Shown one piece after another: positions 1-8,800 of a stretch of DNA of 33,062 nt. Numbering within the stretch: the first letter of the stretch is position 1; the number at the start of each line of letters is the position of its first letter. Origin of the DNA: Myxococcales bacterium (GTDB lineage Bacteria; Myxococcota_A; Polyangia; Polyangiales; Houyiibacteriaceae); the NCBI GenBank assembly GCA_009992505.1, contig JAACVI010000074.1, positions 1 to 33,062 on the forward strand. Reading direction: 5' to 3'. The notes under the pieces were generated by a model. That model worked only from the letters and a program-made list of their open reading frames with translations, did no database searches and was not told where the DNA came from. A program made the position numbers and the translations under genes.

Positions 1-4
1 GCGC

Positions 5-241
5 GTGGGCACGGCGGCGGCCGAGCTCGGGGATCGCGTCGCCCTGGTCGCGACGGGCGACACACCGGCGGCTTTCCGCGCGCTGCTCTCCCTCTCGGGC
101 ATGCACCTCCACGACAGCGACGGCGTGCAAGCGCGCCTCGCCGCCTTGCGCCAGAGCGAAGAGGCCTTCGCCCTACTCTCCTTCGCCATCTCGGACGCCT
201 ACTTCGAGGCGCGACATCGCGTCGGTGCGGACCGACGTTAG
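5..241 (+). CDS. hypothetical protein, probably the C-terminal part of an ORF extending beyond the left edge
   Basis: Open frame to TAG at 239-241 with coding-like composition; the frame is open to the window edge; followed by tightly packed same-strand genes. Confidence 0.5.
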   Translation: MGTAAAELGDRVALVATGDTPAAFRALLSLSGMHLHDSDGVQARLAALRQSEEAFALLSFAISDAYFEARHRVGADRR

Positions 242-249
242 GGTCGCTG

Positions 250-375
250 ATGCGCATCGCTGCGTCGCCAGAGTGGGAGTCGCTGTCGAGCCTCGATGGG
301 CCGACGCTGCAGCGCGCTAGCCGCGCAGCCAGAGACCTCGTCGCTCGCGTCGAAGGCGGGACCTCGACACCATGA
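250..375 (+). CDS. small ORF of 41 aa (MRIAASPEWESLSSLDGPTLQRASRAARDLVARVEGGTSTP)
   Basis: ATG at 250, AGGG about 6 nt upstream, TGA at 373-375 overlapping the ATG (372) of the next gene as ATGA; same overlap style as the downstream operon genes; absent from the supplied ORF track because it is short. Confidence 0.4.
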   Translation: MRIAASPEWESLSSLDGPTLQRASRAARDLVARVEGGTSTP

Positions 376-980
376 GGTTGGGCGTGCTCGGCAGCGCGAA
401 GGGTGCCGACGCCCAGACGGTGCTGGACGCCGTCGAGCTCTTGGCCGGCGACCTCTCCGTGGATCGCGTGATCTACCTGGGTGAGGACAACGCTCTGGAG
501 GACGCGGCCTGGACGCGCGCCGAGCAGCTCGGCAACCCCGCCTCGCTGGCGACGGCCTTCCTCGATCGCGCGGCGGAGCTCGCCGTGACGGGCGATGCGC
601 GGGCGCTGGAGGGGCTGCTCGAGGTGGACCGGGAGCTTCAGCATTTGGCCGAGGTGCTACGCATCCCCAAGGCCCCGAATCGCGCCATCGAGCTGCTCGA
701 GGATCGCATCGTGCTCTTCATCGCGGACAAGGGCACCTTGACCGAAGAGGACATCGCCAACGCCCACGTGGTCGTCTACGGAGGCGCGAAGGAGATGGCC
801 CACGCGCGCTTCGGCACGCGCTCCTTCTTCACGCCGGGCGGTCTCTCGGGCAACCGCGTCGGCGTGCTCGAGGTGGAGGGCGACGGCCGCATCGTGATCT
901 CGGCCTACGCCATCTCGGGGGAACCCGTGCTGCGCGAGGTCGCCGCGGGACGCACGACGAAGATCACGGTCTCGGGATGA
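372..980 (+). CDS. conserved-looking hypothetical protein in the nadD operon
   Basis: 202 aa ORF; overlaps nadD by 4 bp (ATGA). Confidence 0.7.
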   Translation: MRLGVLGSAKGADAQTVLDAVELLAGDLSVDRVIYLGEDNALEDAAWTRAEQLGNPASLATAFLDRAAELAVTGDARALEGLLEVDRELQHLAEVLRIPKAPNRAIELLEDRIVLFIADKGTLTEEDIANAHVVVYGGAKEMAHARFGTRSFFTPGGLSGNRVGVLEVEGDGRIVISAYAISGEPVLREVAAGRTTKITVSG

Positions 981-1543
981 CCCGCAGCACGCTCGGCGTC
1001 TTCGGGGGCAGCTTCGATCCACCCCACGTCGGCCACCTGCTGGCCGCGAGCTTCGCCCTCGCCACCGAGCCCCTCGACGCCTTGGCCATCTTTCCGAGCG
1101 CGCATCACCCGCTGGGCAAGGAGCCCAAGGCCAGCTTCGAGATGCGCGTTGCGATGTGCCGCGCGACCTTCGCGGATCTGGATCGCGCGCGCGTGGACAC
1201 GCTCGAGGACGAGCTCGGCGGCGAAGGCTACACGCTGACGCTCCTGCACGAGCTCCGGCGCCGCGAACCCGAGCGACTGCTGCGCCTGATCGTGGGTCAG
1301 GACATCATGCATCAGGTCGCGCGCTGGCATGCCTGGGACGAGGTCGCGCGCCTGGCTCCGCCCCTCGTGATCGGACGGCGCGGCAGCGACACCGTCGGGC
1401 CGAGCATGGTGCAGATGCCCGAGGTGAGTTCGAGCGACATCCGCCGACGCCTGGCCGCAGGCGAGTCAGTCGAGGGCTTGCTCCACCGGGACGTGATCGC
1501 GCTCCTGGCCAAGGACAACCCCTACACGAGTGAGCGCCCATGA
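977..1543 (+). CDS. nadD: nicotinate-nucleotide adenylyltransferase
   Basis: N-terminal GVFGGSFDPPHVGHL nucleotidyltransferase motif, LLRLIVGQDIMHQVARWHAWDEV, and C-terminal SSSDIRRRLAAGESVEGLL. Confidence 0.95.
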   Translation: MTRSTLGVFGGSFDPPHVGHLLAASFALATEPLDALAIFPSAHHPLGKEPKASFEMRVAMCRATFADLDRARVDTLEDELGGEGYTLTLLHELRRREPERLLRLIVGQDIMHQVARWHAWDEVARLAPPLVIGRRGSDTVGPSMVQMPEVSSSDIRRRLAAGESVEGLLHRDVIALLAKDNPYTSERP

Positions 1544-2379
1544 GCGCCGCGCCCGGCGGCGAAGGCTGGGTGCTCGTGCTCGGTCGCGGCAAGGTCGGGC
1601 ATGGTCTCAGTCACGCGCTGAAGGCGGCGGGCGTGCCCACTCGGCTGCGCAGCGCCCGACACGTTCGCGCAGTCGATCTCGCAGGCGCCTGGGTGGCCGT
1701 GCTCGCGGTACCGGACGCGGCCATCCTCGAGACCAGCGCGCGCGTCGCGCCACAGCTCCGTCTCCATGTGCCGCTGCTCCATTGCGCGGGCGGACAAGCT
1801 GCGACCCTGGCTCAGGCGGTGTCCTCGGGTCACCCCGTGGGCGCGATGCATCCGCTCGTCTCCTTCGCGGACGCCAAGCACCCACCGACCCTGGTCGGCA
1901 CCTCGTTCGTGATCGCGGGAGACGCTCCGGCAAGCGCTGCAGCCAAGCGCTTGGCCCACGCGGTCGGCGCCCTGAGCGTCGTGCGTGCGCTGCACGGACC
2001 GGCCTATCACGCCGCCGCTGCTCTGGTCGCCAACGGCGCGACCGCCCTGGCCGCGCTCGGCATCGAGCTGCTCGAGGCGCTCGACGTGCCGCCCCGAGAC
2101 GCCGCGCGCGCCATGGGTGCGCTCCTGCGCAGCGTGGGAGAGAACGTCGAACGCCTGGGCTTGCCCAGGGCTCTGACCGGACCCGTGGCGCGTGGCGACG
2201 TGAAGAGCGTCAGCGCCCACCGCCGGGCCCTCGCCGCGCACTCACGAGTGCTGGCGGCCTACGACGCTGTCGCTCCGTCGATCCTCGACGTGGCAGTGGC
2301 TGCAGGCCTGGCGCCCGAGCGCGCGCGCGCCCTGAGGCGTGTCATCCGTGCGCGAGGAGCCGGACGAGACCAAAGCTGA
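1540..2379 (+). CDS. Rossmann-like/DUF2520-type protein (NADP oxidoreductase-like)
   Basis: Starts ATGA-overlapping nadD; VLVLGRGKVGHGLSHALKAAGV Rossmann motif, GAMHPLVSF, and AYHAAAALVANGATALAALGIELLE helical part. Confidence 0.75.
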   Translation: MSAAPGGEGWVLVLGRGKVGHGLSHALKAAGVPTRLRSARHVRAVDLAGAWVAVLAVPDAAILETSARVAPQLRLHVPLLHCAGGQAATLAQAVSSGHPVGAMHPLVSFADAKHPPTLVGTSFVIAGDAPASAAAKRLAHAVGALSVVRALHGPAYHAAAALVANGATALAALGIELLEALDVPPRDAARAMGALLRSVGENVERLGLPRALTGPVARGDVKSVSAHRRALAAHSRVLAAYDAVAPSILDVAVAAGLAPERARALRRVIRARGAGRDQS

Positions 2380-3844
2380 GGGCGCCGACCACCAGCGCGG
2401 CCAGAGCCAAGCGCACGTAGAAGCCCATGGACGATGCGCGGGACGGCGGCGGCGGAGCCTTGCTCGTGACCCTGGCGCGACGCGCCACCCGGGCGGCTTC
2501 GAGCCGATGCTCCCCGCTCTCGAGGGCCATCATCTGCGCACCCGAGAGGGAACCCGTCACCTCGTCGAAGCGCTCGTCCTGCGCCAACGCCTCCGCCACG
2601 GAGAAGGAATCGCTAGGCGTCGCCGTGGACGGCCGGGAGCGGGTCTTGGAGGACGACGGCGGCGGGGGCTCGACTGCCCTGGATGGCGTGTTGCGCTCGG
2701 CCTTGGCAGCGACCGCGGGCGGCGTGGGCAGGGGCGCTTCCTGCGCGGCGGGCAGGGCGGCGGGGATGTCGCTCTGGCCGCTGCCCGTGAGCTTCTGGGC
2801 CGCCTCTTCGCGCTGGCGGCGAATGGTCAGGATGGACTCGCTGAAATGCCCTTCGAGGAAGCGCCCAAAGCGCAGCGGCGAGGCCATCAGCTCGACCTCG
2901 GAGGCCCACGCCTCGAGCTCGTCGAGCGCCTCCTGCGCGGTGGCGTAGCGATAGCGTCGGTTCGGCTCCGTCATGCGGATCAACACGCGCGTGAGGCGGT
3001 CCGCCAGGGGCAAGCCGCGGTCGGGCAGCGGCGGGACCTGACCGGCCTTGGCCTGCGCCAGCATCTCCTCTTCCGTGCCTCGGTAGAGCCGCCTGCCCGC
3101 GCACAGCTCCCAGAGCAGGATGCCGGCCGCGAACACGTCCGCGCGTGCGTCGATCTCCTCGCCGCGGGCGTGCTCGGGCGACATATAGGCCGCCTTGCCC
3201 ACGACCTGGCCGCCCTGCGCAGGCTCCCCCTCGGCGCGTGGCAGGCGCAGCGCTCGGGCGATGCCGAAGTCGCAGATCTTCACCTCGCCCTCGAAGGAGA
3301 CGAGCACGTTCGAAGGCGACACGTCGCGATGCACCAGACCGAGCCGCTCGCCCTCGGCGTTGCGTGCGCGGTGGGCGTAGTCGAGTCCACGCAGCAGCTC
3401 GCGCACGATCAGGATGGCGAACTCGGCGGGCAGCGGGATGCGCGCGCGGCTGAGGTTCTTCAAGAGCTGGTTGAGGTCGAAACCCTCGACGTACTCCATG
3501 GCGATGAAGAGCCGCTCGTCCTCGCGCCCGAGGTCGATGACCTGCACCACGTTGGCGTGGTTGAGCTGGGCTGCGAGCTTGGCCTCGGAGACGAGCATCT
3601 CGCCGAAACGCGCGTCGGCGGAGAGGTGGGGCAGCACTTGCTTCAGCACCACCAGCCGAGCGCCACCGAGCCCCGTCCTGGCGCGAGCCAGGAAGATGTC
3701 CGCCATGCCACCGCGACCGATGTGGTCGAAGAGCACGTAGCGGCCGAAGGCGCGCGGCAGAGACGGCGCTTCGGTGCTGAGTTCGGCGGACATCGCAGGG
3801 TTGTAGGCAGCCACCCCAGAAGGTGCAAGACGCAGCGGTGTCAC
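2342..3844 (-). CDS. serine/threonine protein kinase with C-terminal transmembrane helix
   Basis: GRYVLFDHIGRGGMADIFLAR P-loop, VHRDVSPSNVLV catalytic loop, CDFGIARA DFG motif, SPEHARGEEIDARADVFAAGILLWEL; C-terminal FYVRLALAALVVGALSFGLVRLL. Alternative start at 3793 (MSAELSTEA). Confidence 0.93.
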   Translation of the reverse strand: MTPLRLAPSGVAAYNPAMSAELSTEAPSLPRAFGRYVLFDHIGRGGMADIFLARARTGLGGARLVVLKQVLPHLSADARFGEMLVSEAKLAAQLNHANVVQVIDLGREDERLFIAMEYVEGFDLNQLLKNLSRARIPLPAEFAILIVRELLRGLDYAHRARNAEGERLGLVHRDVSPSNVLVSFEGEVKICDFGIARALRLPRAEGEPAQGGQVVGKAAYMSPEHARGEEIDARADVFAAGILLWELCAGRRLYRGTEEEMLAQAKAGQVPPLPDRGLPLADRLTRVLIRMTEPNRRYRYATAQEALDELEAWASEVELMASPLRFGRFLEGHFSESILTIRRQREEAAQKLTGSGQSDIPAALPAAQEAPLPTPPAVAAKAERNTPSRAVEPPPPSSSKTRSRPSTATPSDSFSVAEALAQDERFDEVTGSLSGAQMMALESGEHRLEAARVARRARVTSKAPPPPSRASSMGFYVRLALAALVVGALSFGLVRLLAHG

Positions 3845-6270
3845 TCGGCGGCGTCGGCCTGGAAGGGCTCGAGGCGGATCTCGGCGCCGCGCCCCCGGAC
3901 CACCAGGGGCTCGCCTCGACGGTGTTCGCCCGCGAGCAGGCCGCGAGCCAGGGCCGCCTCGACCAGGCGACCGACGACGCGGCGCATGGGGCGCGCGCCG
4001 AGCTCGGGATCGAAACCGCCCGCCTCGATCAAGGCGTCGATGGCGCTCTCTTCGACCACGAGGGGGATGTCGTGCTCGCGCTCGAGGGTGAGGCCCACGC
4101 CGTGCAACATGCGGCGCGCGATCTCGGCCACGTCGTCGCGTGTCAGTGGCCCGAAGACGAGCGGCTCGTCGATGCGGTTGTAGAGCTCCGGCGGCAACGC
4201 GCGCCGGGCGGCGGCGATCACGTCGTCGCTCGAAGGAGCGCTCGAGCTCGCACCACCGAAACCGATGGGGGCCGCGCGCCGGGGTACGCCGAGGTTCGAG
4301 GTCATGACGATGACGGTGTTGCGGAAGTCGACCGTGCGACCTCGTCCATCCGTCATGCGGCCTTCGTCGAGCAGCGGCAGCAGCGCGAGCAGCACCTCGG
4401 GGTGGGCCTTCTCCATCTCGTCGAGCAGCAGGAGCTGATAGGGGCGGCGACGCACGGCCTCGGTGAGCAGGCCGCCGCGATCGTGGCCCACGTAGCCGGG
4501 CGGGGCGCCGAGCAGACGCGAGACGGCGTGGGATTCGCTCAGCTCGCTCATGTCCACGCGGGTCATGCCGCTGCCGGGGAAGAAGGTGTCGGCGATGGCC
4601 TTGGCCGTCTCCGTCTTGCCCACGCCGGTGGGCCCGAGGAAGAGGAAGGTCGCCAAGGGTCGCGCGCCGTGGAAACCCGCCGCGCCCTTGCGCAGCGCGT
4701 CCGAGACGCGTCCGAGGATGGCGTCGTGACCGACGATGCGAGTCGCGAGCGTCTCTTCGAGCTCGATCAGGCGATCCGAGTCGTCACGCAAGAGACGCTC
4801 GACGGGCACGCGGCTGCGCTCGGCGACCACGCTCGCCACCGCCGCCGCGTCGACCACATCGCCTCCGCGACGACGCACGCGCGCGGCCGCGAGATCCAGG
4901 GTCGCGACGGCCTTGTCGGGCAGGTGACGCTCGGGCATGTAGCGCGCGGAGAGCTCCACCGCGGCGCGCAGTGCGGCAGGGTGAAACGCCGTGCAGTGGT
5001 AGCGCTCGTAGCGGGGCGCGAGCCCCTTCAGGATCGCCAACGCGACCTCCTGGGAGGGCTCCTCGACGTGCACGGGCGAGAAGCGCCGCGCCAGCGCCGG
5101 ATCGCGCGCGATGTACTTGTCGTACTCGTCCTGCGTGGTCGCGCCCAGGACGGGCAGCTCGCCGCGCGCCAGGCTGGCCTTGAGTTCGTGCGCGAGATCA
5201 TCCGGGCCCTCGCCGCCACCGACGACCGCGTGCAGCTCATCGATGAAGAGCAGGATCTTGCCGTCGGCCAAGGCCACCTCGGCGCGCAGCTTCTTCATGC
5301 GCTCCGACAGAGCGCCGCGCACGCCCGTGCCCGAGACCAGGGCGCCCGCCGTGAGCTCCACCAGGTGGGCGCCGTTCAGACCCGCCACGCCGACGCCACC
5401 ATCGGCCAGGCGCTGAGCCACGGCCTCGGCCACGGCGGTCTTGCCCACGCCGGGCGCACCCACGAGCACCGGGTTGTTGGCGCGCCGACGCGAGAACACG
5501 TCGAGCACGGCGTCGACCTCGGCGTCGCGCCCGATCACGGGATCGAGCTCGCCCCGCAGCGCGCGCGCGGTGAGGTCCTCGCCTCGTGCGGCCAGGAAGG
5601 GGAAGCGCTCGGGATCGAGCCAGAAGCCCTGTTCGGGTGCGACCGCGGAGACCTGGGGCGCGGGCGTCGGCGCGCGCGTCGCGGGGGCGGCCGATTCCTG
5701 CACGGGGCCCGGAGGCTCCACCGACGGGACCGGGCTGGGCGGGGGAACGCTCTTGCGCGCCACCGTGGGCAGACGCCGCGCCGCCGGGCGATGGGCAGGA
5801 GGCCTCGCGGCCTGGGGCTTCTGCGTCATGCGGAAGCTGGCCGCCGCGATGGGCCTGCGCTTCGGCGCGGTCGCGCCCTCGCCCACCAGGGCCAGAGCGG
5901 CGTCTTGCACGCGCTCGGGGGAGATGCCGGCGTCCGAGAGGGCACGATGCGCGGCCGAGCGCGCGTCGCGCAGGATCGCGACCAGCAGATGCACGCCGGC
6001 CTCGTCTCCCGGGCGACGCGTGCGCGCGTCTCGTCCAGCGGACTCGGCAGCTCGCGTCAGAGCGCCCGCAGACTCGTGGGGAACGCGCGCCAGGGCAGCG
6101 AGCAGGCGCACCTCGTTCAGGCCGGATCGACCCAGCAGCTCCGAGCAAGTGCCCGGGGCCCGCAGCATCGCCAGCAGCAGATGGGCGGTCGTGGGCTCCT
6201 GACTGCGCCTGCGCGCCTCGCGCGAAGCCCGCGCCAACAACCCTTTCACGCCTCCACCAACCGCGGCCAT
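3841..6270 (-). CDS. clpA: ATP-dependent Clp protease ATP-binding subunit, ClpA-type
   Basis: Two AAA+ modules (GAPGVGKTAVAEA and LGPTGVGKTETAKAIA), Clp N-like domain, ELYNRIDEPLVF. Start placed at 6270 (MAAVGG) because GGAGGAG lies just upstream; the ORF track extends to 6363. Confidence 0.93.
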   Translation of the reverse strand: MAAVGGGVKGLLARASREARRRSQEPTTAHLLLAMLRAPGTCSELLGRSGLNEVRLLAALARVPHESAGALTRAAESAGRDARTRRPGDEAGVHLLVAILRDARSAAHRALSDAGISPERVQDAALALVGEGATAPKRRPIAAASFRMTQKPQAARPPAHRPAARRLPTVARKSVPPPSPVPSVEPPGPVQESAAPATRAPTPAPQVSAVAPEQGFWLDPERFPFLAARGEDLTARALRGELDPVIGRDAEVDAVLDVFSRRRANNPVLVGAPGVGKTAVAEAVAQRLADGGVGVAGLNGAHLVELTAGALVSGTGVRGALSERMKKLRAEVALADGKILLFIDELHAVVGGGEGPDDLAHELKASLARGELPVLGATTQDEYDKYIARDPALARRFSPVHVEEPSQEVALAILKGLAPRYERYHCTAFHPAALRAAVELSARYMPERHLPDKAVATLDLAAARVRRRGGDVVDAAAVASVVAERSRVPVERLLRDDSDRLIELEETLATRIVGHDAILGRVSDALRKGAAGFHGARPLATFLFLGPTGVGKTETAKAIADTFFPGSGMTRVDMSELSESHAVSRLLGAPPGYVGHDRGGLLTEAVRRRPYQLLLLDEMEKAHPEVLLALLPLLDEGRMTDGRGRTVDFRNTVIVMTSNLGVPRRAAPIGFGGASSSAPSSDDVIAAARRALPPELYNRIDEPLVFGPLTRDDVAEIARRMLHGVGLTLEREHDIPLVVEESAIDALIEAGGFDPELGARPMRRVVGRLVEAALARGLLAGEHRRGEPLVVRGRGAEIRLEPFQADAAE

Positions 6271-6289
6271 CAGCTCCTCCAATTTGCTA

Positions 6290-6304
6290 GGGGGCTGTCC
6301 CCCC
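6290..6304 (-). promoter_or_regulatory. stem-loop GGGGG-loop-CCCCC in the clpA 5' region
   Basis: Direct reading: GGGGGCTGTCCCCCC immediately upstream of the clpA Shine-Dalgarno. Confidence 0.25.
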
Positions 6305-6490
6305 ACCTGTATCGGCTGCGCGGTCGCACACCAAGTTTTCCGCGTGATCTTTTGTGGGTCCACGGGGATTGAATTTTACCCGTCCGTGCCGATTGAATGG
6401 GAGCGAGTCCGTCACGTCCCAAGGGAGGGTCGCGGTTCCCCCTGCACGGGGCGGCCGAATTCTGCTAGAAACGGCTCCCGAAGGTTGTCC

Positions 6491-7048
6491 ATGCACCGAA
6501 CTCCACAAAAGCTCCTGCCCCTGCTCTTCGTCGCGGCCTTTGCCCTCGTGGCCAGCGCCTTCTTGCTGAAGCCCGACGAATCCGAGGCGCAACGGGGGGG
6601 GCTGCGCGCGCGCATCTACCTGACGCAGGCTCGCATTCCGGCCGGTCTGACCGAGCAAGGGCTGATCCGCTTCGCCCGTGGCCACAGCGCCCGCTCGCTG
6701 CGCGAGGTGACGGGTCGTCCGATCCCGGAGCGGGAGTGGAAGGCCGAGATGGTCACCTCCTTCAACCGGCCGGTGGGCGATCTCGAGTTCCAGGTTTTGT
6801 TCTACGACCTCGAGGACGGCCCCCGGCGCTTCCTCGGGCCGCCCCTCGCGACCTTCGTGAACAACCGCGACGAGCGCACCTTCGTGCAGCACATTCGCCT
6901 GCGCCGCCCGCAGTTCAAGCCCAACCGGCACATGGAGATGGTCGTCACCGTCCATCGCCAAGAGATCGGCAGCACGCGCTTCGAGATCGTCGGTGAGCGC
7001 ATCCACAACACGGGTGAGGTCAACTTCACGAACGACGGCACGGACTGA
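6491..7048 (+). CDS. hypothetical exported protein
   Basis: ATG at 6491 gives hydrophobic N-terminus MHRTPQKLLPLLFVAAFALVASAFLL; coding-like sequence to TGA. Confidence 0.65.
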   Translation: MHRTPQKLLPLLFVAAFALVASAFLLKPDESEAQRGGLRARIYLTQARIPAGLTEQGLIRFARGHSARSLREVTGRPIPEREWKAEMVTSFNRPVGDLEFQVLFYDLEDGPRRFLGPPLATFVNNRDERTFVQHIRLRRPQFKPNRHMEMVVTVHRQEIGSTRFEIVGERIHNTGEVNFTNDGTD

Positions 7049-7066
7049 GCCGAGCGGCGCCCGCAG

Positions 7067-8059
7067 ATGGAGATCGACGCATTGCTCGAGGGCGCGCGGG
7101 CTGGAACCTTCCCGCCCTGCGTCGTCTTGGTGGGAGACGAGAGCTTCCTCGCGAGCCGCGCCGTGGACGCTCTGCGCAAGGCCGTCGTCGGGGACGGGCC
7201 GCGGGGTTTCAACGAGGATCTGTTCGAAGGACGCGGCGCCAAGGCGGCGACCGTGGTGTCGGCGGCGCAGACGCTGCCGATGATGGCCAGCGCCCGGCTG
7301 GTGCTGCTGCGGCGCGTCGACCAGATGAGCCCGACGGATCAGGCGAGCATGGGCGAGTACTTGGCCTCCCCCTCCGAGTCGACCTGCCTCTTGATGACGG
7401 CGGAGAAGCTCGACGGCCGAGGCAAGCTGGCCAAGGCCGCCAAGAAGTCGAAGGCCTGGGTCGACGTGCGTCCCTTGAAGCATGGCGCCCTGCGCAGCTT
7501 CGCCCAGAACGAGGCGCGCGCTCGAGGCCACGCGCTCTTGGGCAACGGCGTGGAGGCGCTGCTGGACGCCCTAGGCGAAGATCTGGCCGCAATCGACGAC
7601 GCCCTCGAGCGCCTCTCGCTCTTCGTGGGTCCCGGCGTGGCCATCGACGCCGAGGCCGTGCATGCCTGTGTCACCCGCGTCCGCGCCGACTCGATCTGGC
7701 TGCTGGTGGACGCCGTGGGGCTGAAGGAGCGCGACAAGGCGCTCGAGGCGGCGAGCTCGCTCCTGGCCGACCGACAACCGCCGCTGCGCATCCTGGCCAT
7801 GTTGGCGCGGCAGCTGCGCATGGTCGCGCGCATGCGTCAGGCGCTGGCCGAGGGTCTCCGTGGCGCCGAAGCCGCCAAGCAGGCGGGCGCGCCGCCCTTC
7901 AAGGCCGGCGAGCTGGGCCGCGCCGCCCAACGCTTCCGCCTGGCGGATCTGGGCCGCGCCTTCGAGACGCTGGCGGAGGTCGACATGGCCCTTAAGGGCA
8001 GCCGCCGCCCGCCCGAGACGATCCTGCAAGAAGGCATCCTGCGCCTCACGCATCGCTAA
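7067..8059 (+). CDS. holA: DNA polymerase III subunit delta
   Basis: VVLVGDESFLASRAVDALRKA, FNEDLFEG, LPMMASARLVLLRRVDQM, and PPLRILAMLARQLRMVARMRQAL typical of HolA. Confidence 0.87.
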   Translation: MEIDALLEGARAGTFPPCVVLVGDESFLASRAVDALRKAVVGDGPRGFNEDLFEGRGAKAATVVSAAQTLPMMASARLVLLRRVDQMSPTDQASMGEYLASPSESTCLLMTAEKLDGRGKLAKAAKKSKAWVDVRPLKHGALRSFAQNEARARGHALLGNGVEALLDALGEDLAAIDDALERLSLFVGPGVAIDAEAVHACVTRVRADSIWLLVDAVGLKERDKALEAASSLLADRQPPLRILAMLARQLRMVARMRQALAEGLRGAEAAKQAGAPPFKAGELGRAAQRFRLADLGRAFETLAEVDMALKGSRRPPETILQEGILRLTHR

Positions 8060-8061
8060 CG

Positions 8062-8075
8062 AGGGCGAGCGCCCT
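8062..8075 (+). terminator. short stem-loop AGGGC-GAGC-GCCCT after holA
   Basis: 5-bp perfect stem with 4-nt loop, 3 nt after the holA stop; no clear T-run. Confidence 0.2.
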
Positions 8076-8238
8076 ACTCCGTCCAGGGCAACGTCGCTTC
8101 GACGGGTTCGGCGGCGTCGGCGCGCTGGGTCTGGAAATGCAGCGTCGTCGGCGTCGGAAAGTCGACCTGTCCGGGGTAGACGTAGTCCCAGTCCGCCCAG
8201 TCGACCTGCTGCGCGCAGCCCCAAGGCCGCGATGCGCT
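8074..8238 (-). pseudogene. orphan 3' coding-like segment without a start, in frame with rpsT and the repeat array
   Basis: 54 sense codons (SASRPWGCAQQVDWADWDYVYPGQVDFPTPTTLHFQTQRADAAEPVEATLPWTE*) with strong G/C third-position bias, bounded upstream by the TAG at 8239-8241; no ATG or GTG inside. Confidence 0.35.
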
Positions 8239-8364
8239 CTAGGCCTGTTCGATACGCTAGGCCTGTTCGAGACCCTAGACCGCTTCGAAACCCTAGACCG
8301 CTTCGAAACCCTAGACCGCTTCGAAACCCTAGGCCGCTTCGAAACCCTAGGCCTCTTCGAGACC
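8239..8364 (-). repeat. 18-bp tandem repeat, 7 units; unit nearest rpsT is its last six codons including the stop
   Basis: Direct reading at 8239, 8257, 8275, 8293, 8311, 8329 and 8347; minus-strand consensus GGTTTCGAAGCGGTCTAG; three central units identical. Confidence 0.97.
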
Positions 8365-8616
8365 ACTGACGCGCTGAGTGAGGCGCGAGATGTAGCGGGA
8401 TCCCGTCTTGCGATGGAAGATGCCCTTGCTCACGGCCATGTCGATGCGACGAATCGCAGCCGGCAATGCGGCCTTGGCGGTGGCCATGTCTCCCGAGTCG
8501 ATGGCGGCGCGCACGCGCTTCACCAGCGTCCGCACGTGGGAGCGGATGGTCTTGTTGCGCGCGGTGCGCTTGAAGGTCTGTCGGATCCGCTTCTTCGCGG
8601 ACGCGTGATTGGCCAC
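8347..8616 (-). CDS. rpsT: 30S ribosomal protein S20
   Basis: VANHASAKKRIRQTFKRTARNKTIRSHVRTLVKRVRAAI...RKTGSRYISRLTQRVSGLEEA; GTG start at 8616 preceded by GGAGAA. Confidence 0.95.
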   Translation of the reverse strand: MANHASAKKRIRQTFKRTARNKTIRSHVRTLVKRVRAAIDSGDMATAKAALPAAIRRIDMAVSKGIFHRKTGSRYISRLTQRVSGLEEA

Positions 8617-8644
8617 AGCAGTTCTCCAGGTATCGAGGCTCGCC

Positions 8645-8673
8645 GATGTAGCCCTGGGACAAGGGCCTGTCAA
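8645..8673 (-). promoter_or_regulatory. candidate housekeeping promoter of rpsT
   Basis: Minus strand TTGACA (8673-8668), 17-nt spacer, TACATC (8650-8645); predicted start about 20 nt before the GTG. Confidence 0.5.
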
Positions 8674-8800
8674 GGCAGTGCAGGCCGAGATCAGGCGGGT
8701 TCCGGGGCATGTGGGCGAGCGCGCCGTCCAGCGAGCCGACGCGATTGGACAAGATGGCTCGAGCCCAGGCGCTCTCGGAGTTCGACAGAACCTGACGCCG

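Noticed and set aside
3823-6372. 849-aa plus-strand ORF opposite clpA
   Set aside because: Antisense shadow frame from GC-rich codon bias; the minus strand has clear AAA+ motifs
8239-8364. Possible CRISPR array
   Set aside because: Contiguous 18-bp units with no spacers
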